64,000 nucleotides of DNA, from positions 1,191,341 to 1,255,340 of the forward strand of contig NZ_BOQE01000001.1 in NCBI RefSeq assembly GCF_023705585.1, in the 5' to 3' direction. Source of the stretch: Collibacillus ludicampi (GTDB lineage: Bacteria; Bacillota; Bacilli; Tumebacillales; BOQE01). Position 1 is the first letter of the stretch; each line of letters starts with the position of its first letter. Below are positions 37,363 through 46,278 of this stretch, piece by piece. A program made the position numbers and the translations under genes. Under the pieces are notes generated by a model, which did not search any database, was not told the origin of the DNA, and saw nothing but the letters and a program-made list of their open reading frames with translations.

Positions 37363-38941
37363 TTACGTATTCTTTTTTATAGCCCGGCAGGTAAGCGGTA
37401 GGCTTTCTGACCAAGGGAGAAGCTGATCTAAGGAATCTTTGTCTTTCATATCTAGGTTAGGTAGTTTCTCAAAGAGATAGGTAAGATAGGAATAGGGATG
37501 TAATCCATTTTCTTTCGCTGTCTCTATGATACTGTAAATGATCGCACTCGCCTTTGCACCACGCGGGGTATTGGAGAACAACCAGTTTTTGCGACCGATC
37601 ACAAACGGTTTGATCGCGCGTTCACTTCGGTTGTTATCGATCTCCAATCGCCCATCTTGTAAAAACGCCTCTAATTTTTCCCACTGGTTCAGACAATACA
37701 AGATTGCCTGACCGAACGCACTTTTGGGCAACACTTTCGGTTTCTGGGTACGTAGCCATGCCAAAAAAGCATCCAACACAGGGCGGCTGCGTTCTTGACG
37801 GATTTGGTAACGTTCCTCAGGCGTGCACTCCTTTAAGTCCCGTTCAATCGCAAAGAGTTGATTGCAGAAATTGAGTCCCTCTTTGGCTGCTACCGGTGAC
37901 GAGCGCTTCGATTCAGGCAGCGCCTTGAGTGCCTCATCGAATTTGCGCCGGGCGTGAGCCCAACAACCGACCAGGGTCACATCCGGTATCCCATGGTAAC
38001 CCGCATAGCCATCGACGTGCAGGTACCCTTTGAAACCGGAAAGAAACTGACGCGGGTGTTTGCTCGCCCGTGTCGTCTGGTAGTCATAGAGGATGATGGC
38101 CGGACCTTCTCTCCCGGTGCGGTACAGCCATAGATAAGAAGTCGTCTGTGCGGCCCGACCCGGTTCGCGGAGCACTTGTAAGGTCGTCTCGTCTGCGTGC
38201 AGAATGTCCTGCTTGAGTAAGTGCTCGCGCATGCGATCATAGAGCAGACTCAACCAGGTATTCGCTCCGTAGAGGATCCAGTTGGCCAGGGTCTGACGAG
38301 ACAACTCAATCCCCAGGCTTGCAAACTGTTGCTCTTGTCGGTAGAGAGGCATGCTCTCCACATATTTTTGACTCATGATATAGGCCATACTGGAAGAAGA
38401 AGCCAAACTCCCCGGAAAGACGGGGGCAGGCATAGAGGCTGTGACTATCGGCGTACTTGTCTCCTCACGCTCACAACGGCGGCAGGAGTAGACGTAACGG
38501 ACATGCTTGACCACTTTGACTTCGGCCGTTAATCTTCAGCTCTTGCCGTATCTCCGTGCTCATTTCATGCAAAGAACCACCGCAACACGAACAAACCTGC
38601 TCCTCAGATGGCAGGCGATACTCGATCGTCTCCACTGGCAGGTTTTCAAGCAGGGTTTCCCGGTGGCCGCGTTTTTTGGAGCGGCGGTACGTAATGGTTT
38701 CGAGGGTAGGCTCCTCTACAGTGGGATCTGCCTCCACCTCGGCTTCGTTAAAAAGCTCAAGCTGATCGGCATTCGTTCGTTCGCTCGAAGAGCCAAACCG
38801 GCGCTGTTGGCTAAGACGAAACTGCTCCTCATACCACTTCAGTTTGGCGGTCAGTTCCGCATTTTGCTTTTTCAGCCAATCGCATTCTTTTTGGAGATCT
38901 TCTATTGTAGTAGGGGTCGGGTTCAATGTATGATTTTTCAT
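37363..38941 (-). pseudogene. tnpC: IS66 TnpC transposase, frameshifted
   Basis: The N-terminal part from ATG 38941 has the leucine-rich helical start (LQKECDWLKKQNAELTAKL), then RRFGSSSERT and the zinc-binding CSCCGGSLHEM. Near 38527-38532 the frame shifts by one base (ELKING in one frame, [18 protein letters not shown] in the next). The rest is a normal IS66 DDE domain, with [31 protein letters not shown] and the C-terminal [17 protein letters not shown]. Unless the shift is a sequencing error or is bypassed, the transposase is not made. Confidence 0.9.
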
Positions 38942-39011
38942 AATACTATTGATTTGGACAATGTACAGCCAATTCCTTTTCCATTCAAAAAAAATAGGTG
39001 GATGTGTGGAA

Positions 39012-39368
39012 TCATACGATTGTGCGCGCGGTCACCGCAGGGTGAGCTTGTCGCTGTTCGAGAGATAAACCATCGAGTAGCCAACGCAACTCCCGACGAC
39101 TGATTTTCAACGGTACGGAGCTCGCTTCTTCCGGCCACTGAAATTTTCCTTTCTCTAACCGGCGGTAATAGAGCCAGAAACCGTTGTGTTCCCAATGAAG
39201 AATCTTCAGTTTATCTCGCTTTCGATTGCAGAAAACGAAGAGACAGGGCGAGAAAGGGTCGAGTTCAAACTCTTCCTTGACGAGCACAGCTAACCCGTCA
39301 ATCGATTTCCGTAGATCGGTGCTTCCGCAGGCCAGATATACTCGCTCTACAATAGCTTCGCTTAGCAT
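39012..39368 (-). CDS. tnpB: IS66 Orf2 (TnpB) accessory protein
   Basis: 118 residues with the family pattern VYLACGSTDLRKSIDGLAVL, CNRKRDKLKILHWEHNGFWL and FQWPEE. Its role in IS66 transposition is needed but undefined. It overlaps the end of tnpA by seven bases, as is usual for these elements. Confidence 0.95.
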   Translation of the reverse strand: MLSEAIVERVYLACGSTDLRKSIDGLAVLVKEEFELDPFSPCLFVFCNRKRDKLKILHWEHNGFWLYYRRLEKGKFQWPEEASSVPLKISRRELRWLLDGLSLEQRQAHPAVTARTIV

Positions 39369-39679
39369 AACGTTTGGAGTGTTCGCACGACGTCGGCCAG
39401 CAGCGCAGGATCAAAGCCAGGCTGGATCTCTACGGTTACTTGCCCTACTCTAACGAGCAAGGTGTTTCTAGACTCGTCAGTCTGCCCGTCCACTTCTGCC
39501 GATATCCACTTGGATGATGGGGTCACAGCGGCTTCTTTGTGTTCAATCTTCCGGAGCCAATACCGGAACTGATGAAGCTTCAACTGATGAGCTCTACACC
39601 AAGCTGATGCGCTCTGTCCGCTAGCCCGAAAAGCGGCGATCCGTACCTCCCACTCTTTTCTCAGTTCTGCATGGGACAT
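39362..39679 (-). CDS. tnpA: IS66 Orf1 (TnpA) DNA-binding protein
   Basis: 105 residues. A helix-turn-helix-like start (RIAAFRASGQSASAWCRAH, then KLHQFRYWLRKIE) and the end VEIQPGFDPALLADVVRTL are typical of the IS66 tnpA. GGAGAGGA precedes ATG 39679, close to the right inverted repeat. Confidence 0.93.
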   Translation of the reverse strand: MSHAELRKEWEVRIAAFRASGQSASAWCRAHQLKLHQFRYWLRKIEHKEAAVTPSSKWISAEVDGQTDESRNTLLVRVGQVTVEIQPGFDPALLADVVRTLQTLC

Positions 39680-39913
39680 TGAAAATTCTCCTCTCCGAAT
39701 ATCTTGAGGAGATTATCTCAAATACAATACGAGGTTAGTAGGTGGGAAGTATTTGACGCTTACTGAATATCGAACTCAGGCTTCTTAATATTGCTTTTTT
39801 ATTTCTGTCTACTTGACAGTGGTCACTACAAATTATGATCACTCTTTTTTTACGATACAGATCGATGTATAGCTAGTTATAACACTACAAAAATTCGAAA
39901 GGGGGATGTTCAA

Positions 39914-40015
39914 GTGTTTTCAAGTAAAAGGCAATTGTTCGCAGGTATGATTATCGGAGGAATGGTTGCAATAACCGGAATTGCTGCAGCCGACCCAAAC
40001 TTTGTTACCGCAATA
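39914..40015 (+). pseudogene. 5' fragment of a stalk-domain protein gene
   Basis: GTG start with AAAGGGGG upstream, then FSSKRQLFAGMIIGGMVA and ITGIAAADPNFVTA, a signal peptide very close to that of the protein at 31447. The upstream region is also similar (ACAGAT, TGTATAG, AACACTACAAAA and GGGGGAT motifs in the same order). Homology stops near 40012 and the sequence turns into the antisense of an SLH gene, so only about 33 codons remain. Confidence 0.82.
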
Positions 40016-40320
40016 AGTTTGAGATCCACTTTCAGTTTGCCATAATCGCTCGTTTCAGACACATCGATTCCTAACGCATCGGCATTCTCTTCTAACGCAG
40101 ATCTCATACTGTTTGCATCAGCCGCGTTGTTGACAGTGGAAGTCAGTTTCAAGAAGTTCAAGAGCATCGCCACCACTTCCTAGCGCTGTGCGTGATTCTT
40201 CGGATGGAAGTTCATCCCGTCGCCCGCCATCAGGCCCATTCCATCACCGCCGAAGGAAGTCGCAGGTGTCAAACAGTGGAGAGAACAACTGTGGTAGCCA
40301 GGATTTTAGAGTTTGTGCAC
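40016..40320 (-). pseudogene. Remnant of an SLH repeat protein gene (internally deleted)
   Basis: Minus strand. From GTG 40320 (GGAGG upstream) the signal-peptide motif ILATTVVLSTV is recognisable after a frameshift and then hits a stop. The next recognisable part, GLMAGDGMNFHPKNHAQR, belongs to the third SLH unit of the 32339 protein; it is followed by a TAG where a Gln is expected. The read then continues MLLNFLKLTSTVNNAADAN to DYGKLKVDLK, where it is cut. The first two SLH units are deleted and the 3' part is lost at the junction with the stalk fragment. Confidence 0.88.
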
Positions 40321-40479
40321 GTATGTAACCTCCATTCAAAATCGATGTCACTACCAGTCAGTATACTAAAAAAGTGAAAATAGTAGATAGGAAAACTGGT
40401 GGTTTCATTTCATTGATGTTCCAATTTACAAGCCGTATCACAAGATCTATTAGACAAAGTAAGTTTAGCAGACAAAAAT

Positions 40480-40514
40480 AGAGCACAGAACTAATATTTT
40501 GTGAACTGTGCTCT
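40480..40514 (-). terminator. Terminator of the glycan operon
   Basis: AGAGCACAG pairs with CTGTGCTCT around a 17-base loop; on the minus strand ATTTTTGTC follows. It lies just past the WcaJ-like gene, the last of the minus-strand operon. Confidence 0.82.
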
Positions 40515-40539
40515 ATAATCTTCTTTTGAAACTATATTA

Positions 40540-41943
40540 CTAATAAGCATTCTTATTAATAAACCCATTTATGACCGTTTTTATTACAATCTTCATGTCT
40601 AATCCAAATGTCCAATTTTCAATATAGTCAATATCGCACCTAATTCTCTCCTCAATCGAAGTATCCCCTCTCCAACCGTTCACTTGCGCCCAACCGGTGA
40701 TTCCGGGTCGCACACGATGTTTGAGCATATACTTTGGCACATCTTCCTTAAATTGTTCCACAAAATAGGGGCGCTCCGGTCTCGGGCCAATAATACTCAT
40801 ATCCCCTTTCAAGACATTAAAGAATTGTGGAAGTTCATCTAAACTGGTTTTTCGCAGAAATGTCCCAAACTTCGTCTTGCGAGGGTCATTTGGAGTCGTC
40901 CAATATGTATCCGAGACAGATTCTGAACTTACCTTCATTGTTCGGAATTTATACATTTTAAAGATGCGTCGATTCTTTCCTACACGCTCTTGTACGAACA
41001 AGACAGGCCCAGGCGAAGTAAGCTTGATTCCGATGGCTATAAAGAGAAAAAGAGGAGAAAGAATGGTTAAAACCACCAAAGAAAAAACAATATCAAAAGC
41101 TCGTTTTAATCCCGCATTAAAAGCCTCATCTAATGGTATATGCCGAACATCAATCATCGGAAGTCCGCCCACTTCTTCAAAATGCGGACGAGCAGGTAGA
41201 TAATTAAAGAAATCCGGGATAATCATTGTTTGAATTCCCAACTTTTCGCAGATAGCGATAATTTGCCCTAATTTATGATGAGCGTCAAGGGGCAATGCTA
41301 AAATGACTTGATCGATTAAATGATCATTTAATATAGTGCTCAAATCATCTATGGTTCCCATGACTTGTACATGATCTACATAAGAAGTCGTAGGATACAA
41401 TCGGTCATCAAGGAAGCCAATCACTTCGAAGCCAAATGTACGGTGTTCCCTCATTACTTGTAATACTTTTCTTCCCAAAGGTCCTGCCCCGATAATTAAC
41501 ACAAATTTCTTATTGTAACCCTTTGAACGTAGACGACGTAAAAATAAGCGCAAGCACATTCGCTCAACTGCGAGAAATAAAAAAGCCAATATCATGAAAG
41601 TGACTAATAAAACACGAGATACGTGAATTTGCTTTATAAAAAACAATATACTCATAAAAACTAATACAGCAGTAAAAGAGCTTTTTGCAATCTGAGAAAA
41701 CTCAAATCGTAAACGACGGGTACGTTGGGGGACATAGAGCCCATAAATGGTATTTGTAATGAGAAACACGAGAATCATTACGATTCCCAATATGGTATAC
41801 GTTTGACCCCCGATGGCGTCAGTTGAATCAAACCAACCTGATTGATATTCGATATACCATGACAGAAAGAACGCAAGAGCGGTCATTCCCGAATCAAGCA
41901 GAAGAAGTATTCGATTGAGCAGCGCTTGATAGGACCGAATCAT
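40540..41943 (-). CDS. Undecaprenyl-phosphate sugar-1-phosphate transferase (WcaJ-like, polyisoprenyl-PGT)
   Basis: 467 residues. Four N-terminal TM helices (to about 130), a Rossmann-like CoA-binding-3 region (VLIIGAGPLGRKVLQVMREH), a further TM near 275-300, and the catalytic bacterial sugar transferase domain: FVQERVGKNRRIFKMYKFRT, KTSLDELPQFFNVLKGDMS, IIGPRPERP and RPGITGWAQVNGWRG. It starts a lipid-linked glycan by putting Glc-1-P or Gal-1-P on undecaprenyl phosphate. In Paenibacillus alvei the comparable WsaP starts S-layer glycan synthesis. Its start overlaps the upstream GT2 gene by 50 bases, with GAGGAG before the ATG. Last gene of the operon. Confidence 0.95.
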   Translation of the reverse strand: MIRSYQALLNRILLLLDSGMTALAFFLSWYIEYQSGWFDSTDAIGGQTYTILGIVMILVFLITNTIYGLYVPQRTRRLRFEFSQIAKSSFTAVLVFMSILFFIKQIHVSRVLLVTFMILAFLFLAVERMCLRLFLRRLRSKGYNKKFVLIIGAGPLGRKVLQVMREHRTFGFEVIGFLDDRLYPTTSYVDHVQVMGTIDDLSTILNDHLIDQVILALPLDAHHKLGQIIAICEKLGIQTMIIPDFFNYLPARPHFEEVGGLPMIDVRHIPLDEAFNAGLKRAFDIVFSLVVLTILSPLFLFIAIGIKLTSPGPVLFVQERVGKNRRIFKMYKFRTMKVSSESVSDTYWTTPNDPRKTKFGTFLRKTSLDELPQFFNVLKGDMSIIGPRPERPYFVEQFKEDVPKYMLKHRVRPGITGWAQVNGWRGDTSIEERIRCDIDYIENWTFGLDMKIVIKTVINGFINKNAY

Positions 41944-42814
41944 GACTTACTCCTCGCTTCTTGAATAAATTAACAAATAATGATAGCAAATAACGAATTG
42001 CAATTCCGCTATAAATCAACCAGTTGAACAGAAAGAACTTACTTCCTGCGTGATGCTTCTTATAATAAAGGTACATCGCTCTGTGAAATTCATAAATTAT
42101 ACGTACTTTTTTCTTTCTGCTACTTGCGCCCTTATAATGAATGATTGTGGTCTTCGGGTAATACCAAATCTCCCAACCAGCCTGTTTGATACGGTAACAC
42201 CAATCGATATCTTCGCCGTACATAAAAAAACGTTCATCCAATAATCCTACTTGTTCAATAGCTTCCCGACGAACCATCATAAATGCTCCCACTAAACAAT
42301 CTACCGGGTATGTTTCGTCTTCATCAAGGTAAGTGAGATTGTACGATGCAAATCTCCGGCTTTTTGGAAATAACTTACTTAATTTCAAAGCCTGATATAA
42401 AGAATTCAAAGGTGTTGGAAAACTGCGGCGACACGCTAAATCCAAATTACCATCGGGCTTAATAACCTTACAACCGGAAGCTCCGATCCGTGGATGTGAG
42501 TCCATAAAGTGAACCATCGTTCGAAATGTATCTTCACTTACAATTGTATCCGAATTTAATAGAAGTATATATCGTCCTGAAGCTTCGCGAATCGCTTGGT
42601 TATTTGCATAAGCAAAACCGTAATTAGTCGAATTACGTATCAAGCGAACTTCTGGGTACAAGGATTCTACCGCTGAAGGACTACCGTCTATCGAGGCGTT
42701 ATCTACAACAATAACCTCAATAGATACCCCCTCTGAATAACGAAATACCGAATCTAATGTTTGAATAAGGAGGTCTTTTGTATTATAGCTGACGATAATA
42801 ATTGATAGATCCAT
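41894..42814 (-). CDS. GT2 glycosyltransferase (rhamnosyltransferase-like, WbbL group)
   Basis: 306 residues. SIIIVSYNTKDLLIQTL, VDNASIDGSPSAVE, NYGFAYANNQAIREASG and LLLNSDTIV (DxD equivalent), followed by DCLVGAFMMVRREA and MYGEDIDWCYRI, the signature of WbbL-type dTDP-rhamnosyl transferases. A C-terminal amphipathic/hydrophobic stretch near 270-290 may attach it to the membrane. AAGGAGG is optimal before ATG 42814. With rmlC and rmlD in the same operon, dTDP-rhamnose is the likely donor. Confidence 0.9.
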   Translation of the reverse strand: MDLSIIIVSYNTKDLLIQTLDSVFRYSEGVSIEVIVVDNASIDGSPSAVESLYPEVRLIRNSTNYGFAYANNQAIREASGRYILLLNSDTIVSEDTFRTMVHFMDSHPRIGASGCKVIKPDGNLDLACRRSFPTPLNSLYQALKLSKLFPKSRRFASYNLTYLDEDETYPVDCLVGAFMMVRREAIEQVGLLDERFFMYGEDIDWCYRIKQAGWEIWYYPKTTIIHYKGASSRKKKVRIIYEFHRAMYLYYKKHHAGSKFFLFNWLIYSGIAIRYLLSLFVNLFKKRGVSHDSVLSSAAQSNTSSA

Positions 42815-42904
42815 GAGAACCTCCTTGCTTCCACTTTGAATACTCCCCATAGATTTATTGAAAGTTATGTTTCAAGCTATTTGGTGTCTTATAAGAACGA
42901 AATC

Positions 42905-43450
42905 TCAAAAATTGATTTCCGCATCTTTAAGTAAAGGAAGTTGTTGATCTTTTTGAGAGAGTATCGGAACAGAAGTGGGCCATTTAACACCTATCTCAGG
43001 GTCACTCCATATTATACCTCGTTCATGTTCAGGAGAATAATATTCATCAACTTTGTAAAGCACCTGCGTATTTGGTTCAAGTGTACAGAAACCATGAGCA
43101 AATCCCTTTGGAACAAGTATTTGCTTTTTATTCTCCGCACTTAATAAAACCCCGGACCATTTTCCGAATGTTGACGAGTTTTTACGAATATCCACGACTA
43201 CATCAAATATAGCACCCGATATAACACGGATAAGTTTTGTCTGTGCTTTCGGTTGCAATTGGTAGTGTAAACCTCTTATAGTTCCCTCCTGAACAGAGAG
43301 AGAATGATTATCTTGAACGAATTCATAATTAATTCCATGTTCATGAAGGATTCGTTTATTATAACTCTCCATAAAAAAACCACGATGATCCTCAAAAACA
43401 GTAGGTTCTAATATAAAAACGCCTTCGAGATTTGTTTCAATTACTTTCAT
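42905..43450 (-). CDS. rmlC: dTDP-4-dehydrorhamnose 3,5-epimerase
   Basis: 181 residues, normal length. DHRGFFMESYN, FVQDNHSLS, GTIRGLHYQLQPKAQTKLIR (His of the active site) and VPKGFAHGFCTLE form the cupin core. It epimerises C3 and C5 of dTDP-4-keto-6-deoxyglucose. In the operon between two rhamnosyltransferase-type GT2 genes. Confidence 0.97.
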   Translation of the reverse strand: MKVIETNLEGVFILEPTVFEDHRGFFMESYNKRILHEHGINYEFVQDNHSLSVQEGTIRGLHYQLQPKAQTKLIRVISGAIFDVVVDIRKNSSTFGKWSGVLLSAENKKQILVPKGFAHGFCTLEPNTQVLYKVDEYYSPEHERGIIWSDPEIGVKWPTSVPILSQKDQQLPLLKDAEINF

Positions 43451-43479
43451 CCCTTATACCCCCCAGTGAAAATCTCTAT

Positions 43480-44427
43480 CTATCGAAAAAAACGGTAAAC
43501 ATGAAAAAAAGGAACTTTCCGTTTTGACATGATCCATTTTCTACTTCTCAATAATTTAGGGAAGTCTCTAAAAAAAGATACCCAAGATGACAATAGTTCG
43601 GGTTCCTTTAAAATTACATATCCAAAACTAGCTATTTCATAGAGTAATAAATGTGGTAAATGAAGTAAACAATATCTTAAGCTATCATTTTTCAACATCA
43701 TCCGATAACGATTGATGTAGGAATGTCTTCTTATTTTTAACGCTTGATTCGAACGAGAACCTTTTTTCCATCCCCGTTCGTGATAAGCAATTGCATCCGG
43801 AACATAGGCAGCTTTCCATCCAAAAAGTTGGCTTCGCCAAGCGACATCAACATCTTCTTTGTAAGCAAAGAAGTCTTCATCAAAAAACATGCCGTTATAA
43901 CTAATCTCTTCTATCATTTCTCTTCGATAGATGGCTGCTGCCCCCGATACTCCGAAAACTTCAGCGGGTTTCGTATACATATCTGCCGATTGAAATGCAC
44001 CTCGGTCAAAAGCTCGGCGCGTTTTTTTAATAATTAAACCGGTACTATCTATGATCTCCGTTGAAGATTTTAAGAGCAGTTTTCCACAGGCGCTTCCCAC
44101 ATGTGGATGATCCTTCATATAACTTACAATTTGGCGAACATAATCCGGATGAAGAATGACATCCGGATTAAGTACCAAAATATAATCAGCTTGCGATAAT
44201 CGGAAAGCCTGATTATGTGCGAATGCAAATCCTCGATTCTCCCAATTTTCAATAAAAGTAACCTCGCGTCGATACTCGTTAGAGATTGCTAGAGTCCCAT
44301 CGGTAGAAGCATTATCGACAACAATAATTTGATGTATAGGATAAGATTGTTGTAAAACTGATTCCAAACAATCTTTAATATACTTCTCACTATTAAAAGT
44401 AACAATTTGTATACTAACCCGACTCAT
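43480..44427 (-). CDS. GT2 glycosyltransferase (rhamnosyltransferase-like)
   Basis: 315 residues. IQIVTFNSEKYIKDCLESVL, VDNASTDGTLAI, NRGFAFAHNQAF and LVLNPDVILHPD in the catalytic half; GVSGAAAIYRREMI and FFAYKEDVDVAWRSQLFGW as in WbbL/RfbF-type enzymes. It lies five bases downstream of rmlD with tight spacing on both sides. Probably adds rhamnose to the growing chain; linkage cannot be read. Confidence 0.88.
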   Translation of the reverse strand: MSRVSIQIVTFNSEKYIKDCLESVLQQSYPIHQIIVVDNASTDGTLAISNEYRREVTFIENWENRGFAFAHNQAFRLSQADYILVLNPDVILHPDYVRQIVSYMKDHPHVGSACGKLLLKSSTEIIDSTGLIIKKTRRAFDRGAFQSADMYTKPAEVFGVSGAAAIYRREMIEEISYNGMFFDEDFFAYKEDVDVAWRSQLFGWKAAYVPDAIAYHERGWKKGSRSNQALKIRRHSYINRYRMMLKNDSLRYCLLHLPHLLLYEIASFGYVILKEPELLSSWVSFFRDFPKLLRSRKWIMSKRKVPFFHVYRFFR

Positions 44428-44432
44428 GAAAA

Positions 44433-45275
44433 TTATCCTTTGAACTCCCGTAAAAAATCACGTAATGCATCACGCCAATGTCTGAAATCTTTAAAACCAT
44501 TGCAACGAATAGATAGATGATCCATTACTGAATATTTCGGTCTTGGAGCTGGTCTTGGAAACTCTTCCGTTGTGCAAGGTTCAATCTGAGCTGAAATACC
44601 AATTTCCTCGAAAATGGCTTTTGCAAACTCATACCAAGAGCAAGCTCCTGTATTCGAGGCATGATAAATGCCAAACTTGTCAGTTGTAATTAACTCTGAA
44701 AGAAATAGAGACAAATCAACGGTATAAGTCGGAGATCCAACTTGATCATGAACCACTTTCAGATGATTCCGTTCCTCCGCTAATTTAAGCATAGTTTTGA
44801 CAAAGTTATTTCCGTGAAACCCATATACCCATGATGTTCTAACAATAAAGAACTTTGATGATAAACTCTGTACCAGTTGTTCCCCTGCTCTTTTAGACTT
44901 TCCATATACACCCAACGGATTCGTCTGATCATATTCTTTATAAGGTACAGAAGATAAACCATCAAAAACATAGTCGGTGCTAATATAGCAAATCTTAGAA
45001 CCAACTTCTTCAGCCACAACGGTAATATTTCGAGTTCCAAAGGCATTAACAAGATACGCCTGATTTTCTTCTTTCTCAGCTAAATCAACTGCCGTATAGG
45101 CAGCAGTATGAATAATTACATCCGGCATAATGGAATGAACCACTTCTCTAGATTGGTTCATTTTCGTAACGTCTAGTTCTTCCTTCCCCATCCCAAAGAC
45201 CTCAAATCTATCTTGAAGTATGGTAACAAGGTCTTTGCCTAACTGTCCATAAGCACCGGTTACTAATACTTTCAT
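44433..45275 (-). CDS. rmlD: dTDP-4-dehydrorhamnose reductase
   Basis: 280 residues. VLVTGAYGQLGKDLV binds NAD(P)H, ELDVTKMNQSREVV follows, and HTAAYTAVDLAEKE, ISTDYVFDG and GVYGKSKRAGE carry the substrate loop and the Tyr-x-x-x-Lys. Reduces the last intermediate to dTDP-L-rhamnose. The frame is open four codons upstream but the ATG at 45275 has the better spaced AGGTG site. Confidence 0.95.
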   Translation of the reverse strand: MKVLVTGAYGQLGKDLVTILQDRFEVFGMGKEELDVTKMNQSREVVHSIMPDVIIHTAAYTAVDLAEKEENQAYLVNAFGTRNITVVAEEVGSKICYISTDYVFDGLSSVPYKEYDQTNPLGVYGKSKRAGEQLVQSLSSKFFIVRTSWVYGFHGNNFVKTMLKLAEERNHLKVVHDQVGSPTYTVDLSLFLSELITTDKFGIYHASNTGACSWYEFAKAIFEEIGISAQIEPCTTEEFPRPAPRPKYSVMDHLSIRCNGFKDFRHWRDALRDFLREFKG

Positions 45276-45321
45276 CGTGACTAACACCTAATCACACATA
45301 TTCTTATAACTATATTTTTAC

Positions 45322-46278
45322 TCAACGGTAATAGTTAAAACTCAATTTAAGTATCATCCCTAGATTTCTTATAATTCCTATTTTAAAAAATTTATGAGAT
45401 ATAATAACGAAAAGTCGTTTTATTAAATTCATATCTTTCAACCGAACGAACGCGTTTAACTTTTTCTTCTGATCATCTGATAGTCTGTTTTCATAGAGTT
45501 TGTAAAAAGCACGCGCTTGTTCAATATTTGGGGATAATAAAACCTTATCAGATGTTTTTTTTAAAACATAACAAAAATTAAACCGCTTCGCACCAACACT
45601 ATTTTCAGCGTGCTGACGGTATAATATAGTAGGGTCAGTAATATGATCAATTCGACCGAATGCACTGGCAACTAACCCCAACCACCAATCATGCATTATC
45701 GCTTGTTCAGGAATTGGAATCCCCAGTTCCGCAAGTCTCCGATTGATCATCATCGTACATCCAGTGATGACATTTTGTGTAAGCAACCTGTTCAGATCGG
45801 TAAAACGAGGATCCAACTTCTGATACCTCCAAAAAGATTCAGAAATAACCTTGAGATGTGAATTGGAAACTTTCAAATCAGTGTGGACCAATAGCGGAAT
45901 TTTCGGATACTGAAATTCCATCATAATCATCCGATGTAGGGTCCGTTCGACCTTATCAGGAAACCATACATCATCCTGATCTGCAAACATGAAGTATTCG
46001 TACCCCTTTTGAATGGCAAACTGAAGCAATTTTTCGTAACTGGATTTCGTGCCAAGATTAGAATTATCAAAAAGAACAACGAAGTTTTTATTCGATTGTT
46101 GATATTTAGATATAATCTGACGTGTTCGGTCATTTGAGTTGTCATCCCTAATTATTAGGGTAAAGTCTTTATACGTTTGATTCAGCAATGACTTAATCAT
46201 CTGTTCAAGATACATTTCTCCATTGTAGGTAGAAAGTAAGATCGCTATTTTTTTAACATATAATCCCCTCGTGTTCAT
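45322..46278 (-). CDS. GT2 glycosyltransferase (RgpB/EpsE-like)
   Basis: 318 residues. IAILLSTYNGEMYLEQMIKS, RDDNSNDRTRQII and the strongly diagnostic FADQDDVWFPDKVER with HDWWLGLVASAFG near residue 215 place it with RgpB-like rhamnosyl and related transferases. Start overlaps the stop of the preceding gene (ATGA arrangement). Donor likely dTDP-rhamnose or another operon sugar; unproven. Confidence 0.88.
   Translation of the reverse strand: MNTRGLYVKKIAILLSTYNGEMYLEQMIKSLLNQTYKDFTLIIRDDNSNDRTRQIISKYQQSNKNFVVLFDNSNLGTKSSYEKLLQFAIQKGYEYFMFADQDDVWFPDKVERTLHRMIMMEFQYPKIPLLVHTDLKVSNSHLKVISESFWRYQKLDPRFTDLNRLLTQNVITGCTMMINRRLAELGIPIPEQAIMHDWWLGLVASAFGRIDHITDPTILYRQHAENSVGAKRFNFCYVLKKTSDKVLLSPNIEQARAFYKLYENRLSDDQKKKLNAFVRLKDMNLIKRLFVIISHKFFKIGIIRNLGMILKLSFNYYR

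Larger units (their letters stand above)
37311..39763 (-). mobile_element. IS66-family insertion element
   Basis: Terminal inverted repeats start GTAAGCGTAAAATAATCCCC at 37311 and end ...ATTTGACGCTTAC at 39763; they match over most of 23 bases. Inside, on the minus strand, are tnpA, tnpB and a frameshifted tnpC in the usual IS66 order. The expected 8-bp target duplication is absent (GTTTCTAT before, TGAATATC after), in line with a deletion of target sequence on one side. Confidence 0.92.
36126..39825 (+). mobile_element. IS3-family (IS150-like) element, interrupted by an IS66-type element
   Basis: The left end TGATCCCCTTATAGTAGACAG at 36126-36146 and the right end (ends TGGTCA at 39825) form imperfect inverted repeats sharing AGTAGACAG and the terminal TGA. 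Between them lie orfA, a cut orfB, the IS66 insert at 37311-39763 and the last codons of orfB. No direct repeat is visible at the outer borders (GATA before, CTAC after), so rearrangement after insertion is likely. A second inverted pair inside the left end (TAGTAGACAG/CTGTCTACTA) surrounds the promoter region. Confidence 0.88.

Noticed and set aside
37363-38514. Independent 383-codon transposase gene starting at a GTG
   Set aside because: The start lies in the middle of TnpC; the upstream frame supplies the missing N-terminal part, so it is one frameshifted gene.
37311-39763. 8-bp target duplication of IS66
   Set aside because: The flanks GTTTCTAT and TGAATATC do not match; missing OrfB codons point to a deletion.
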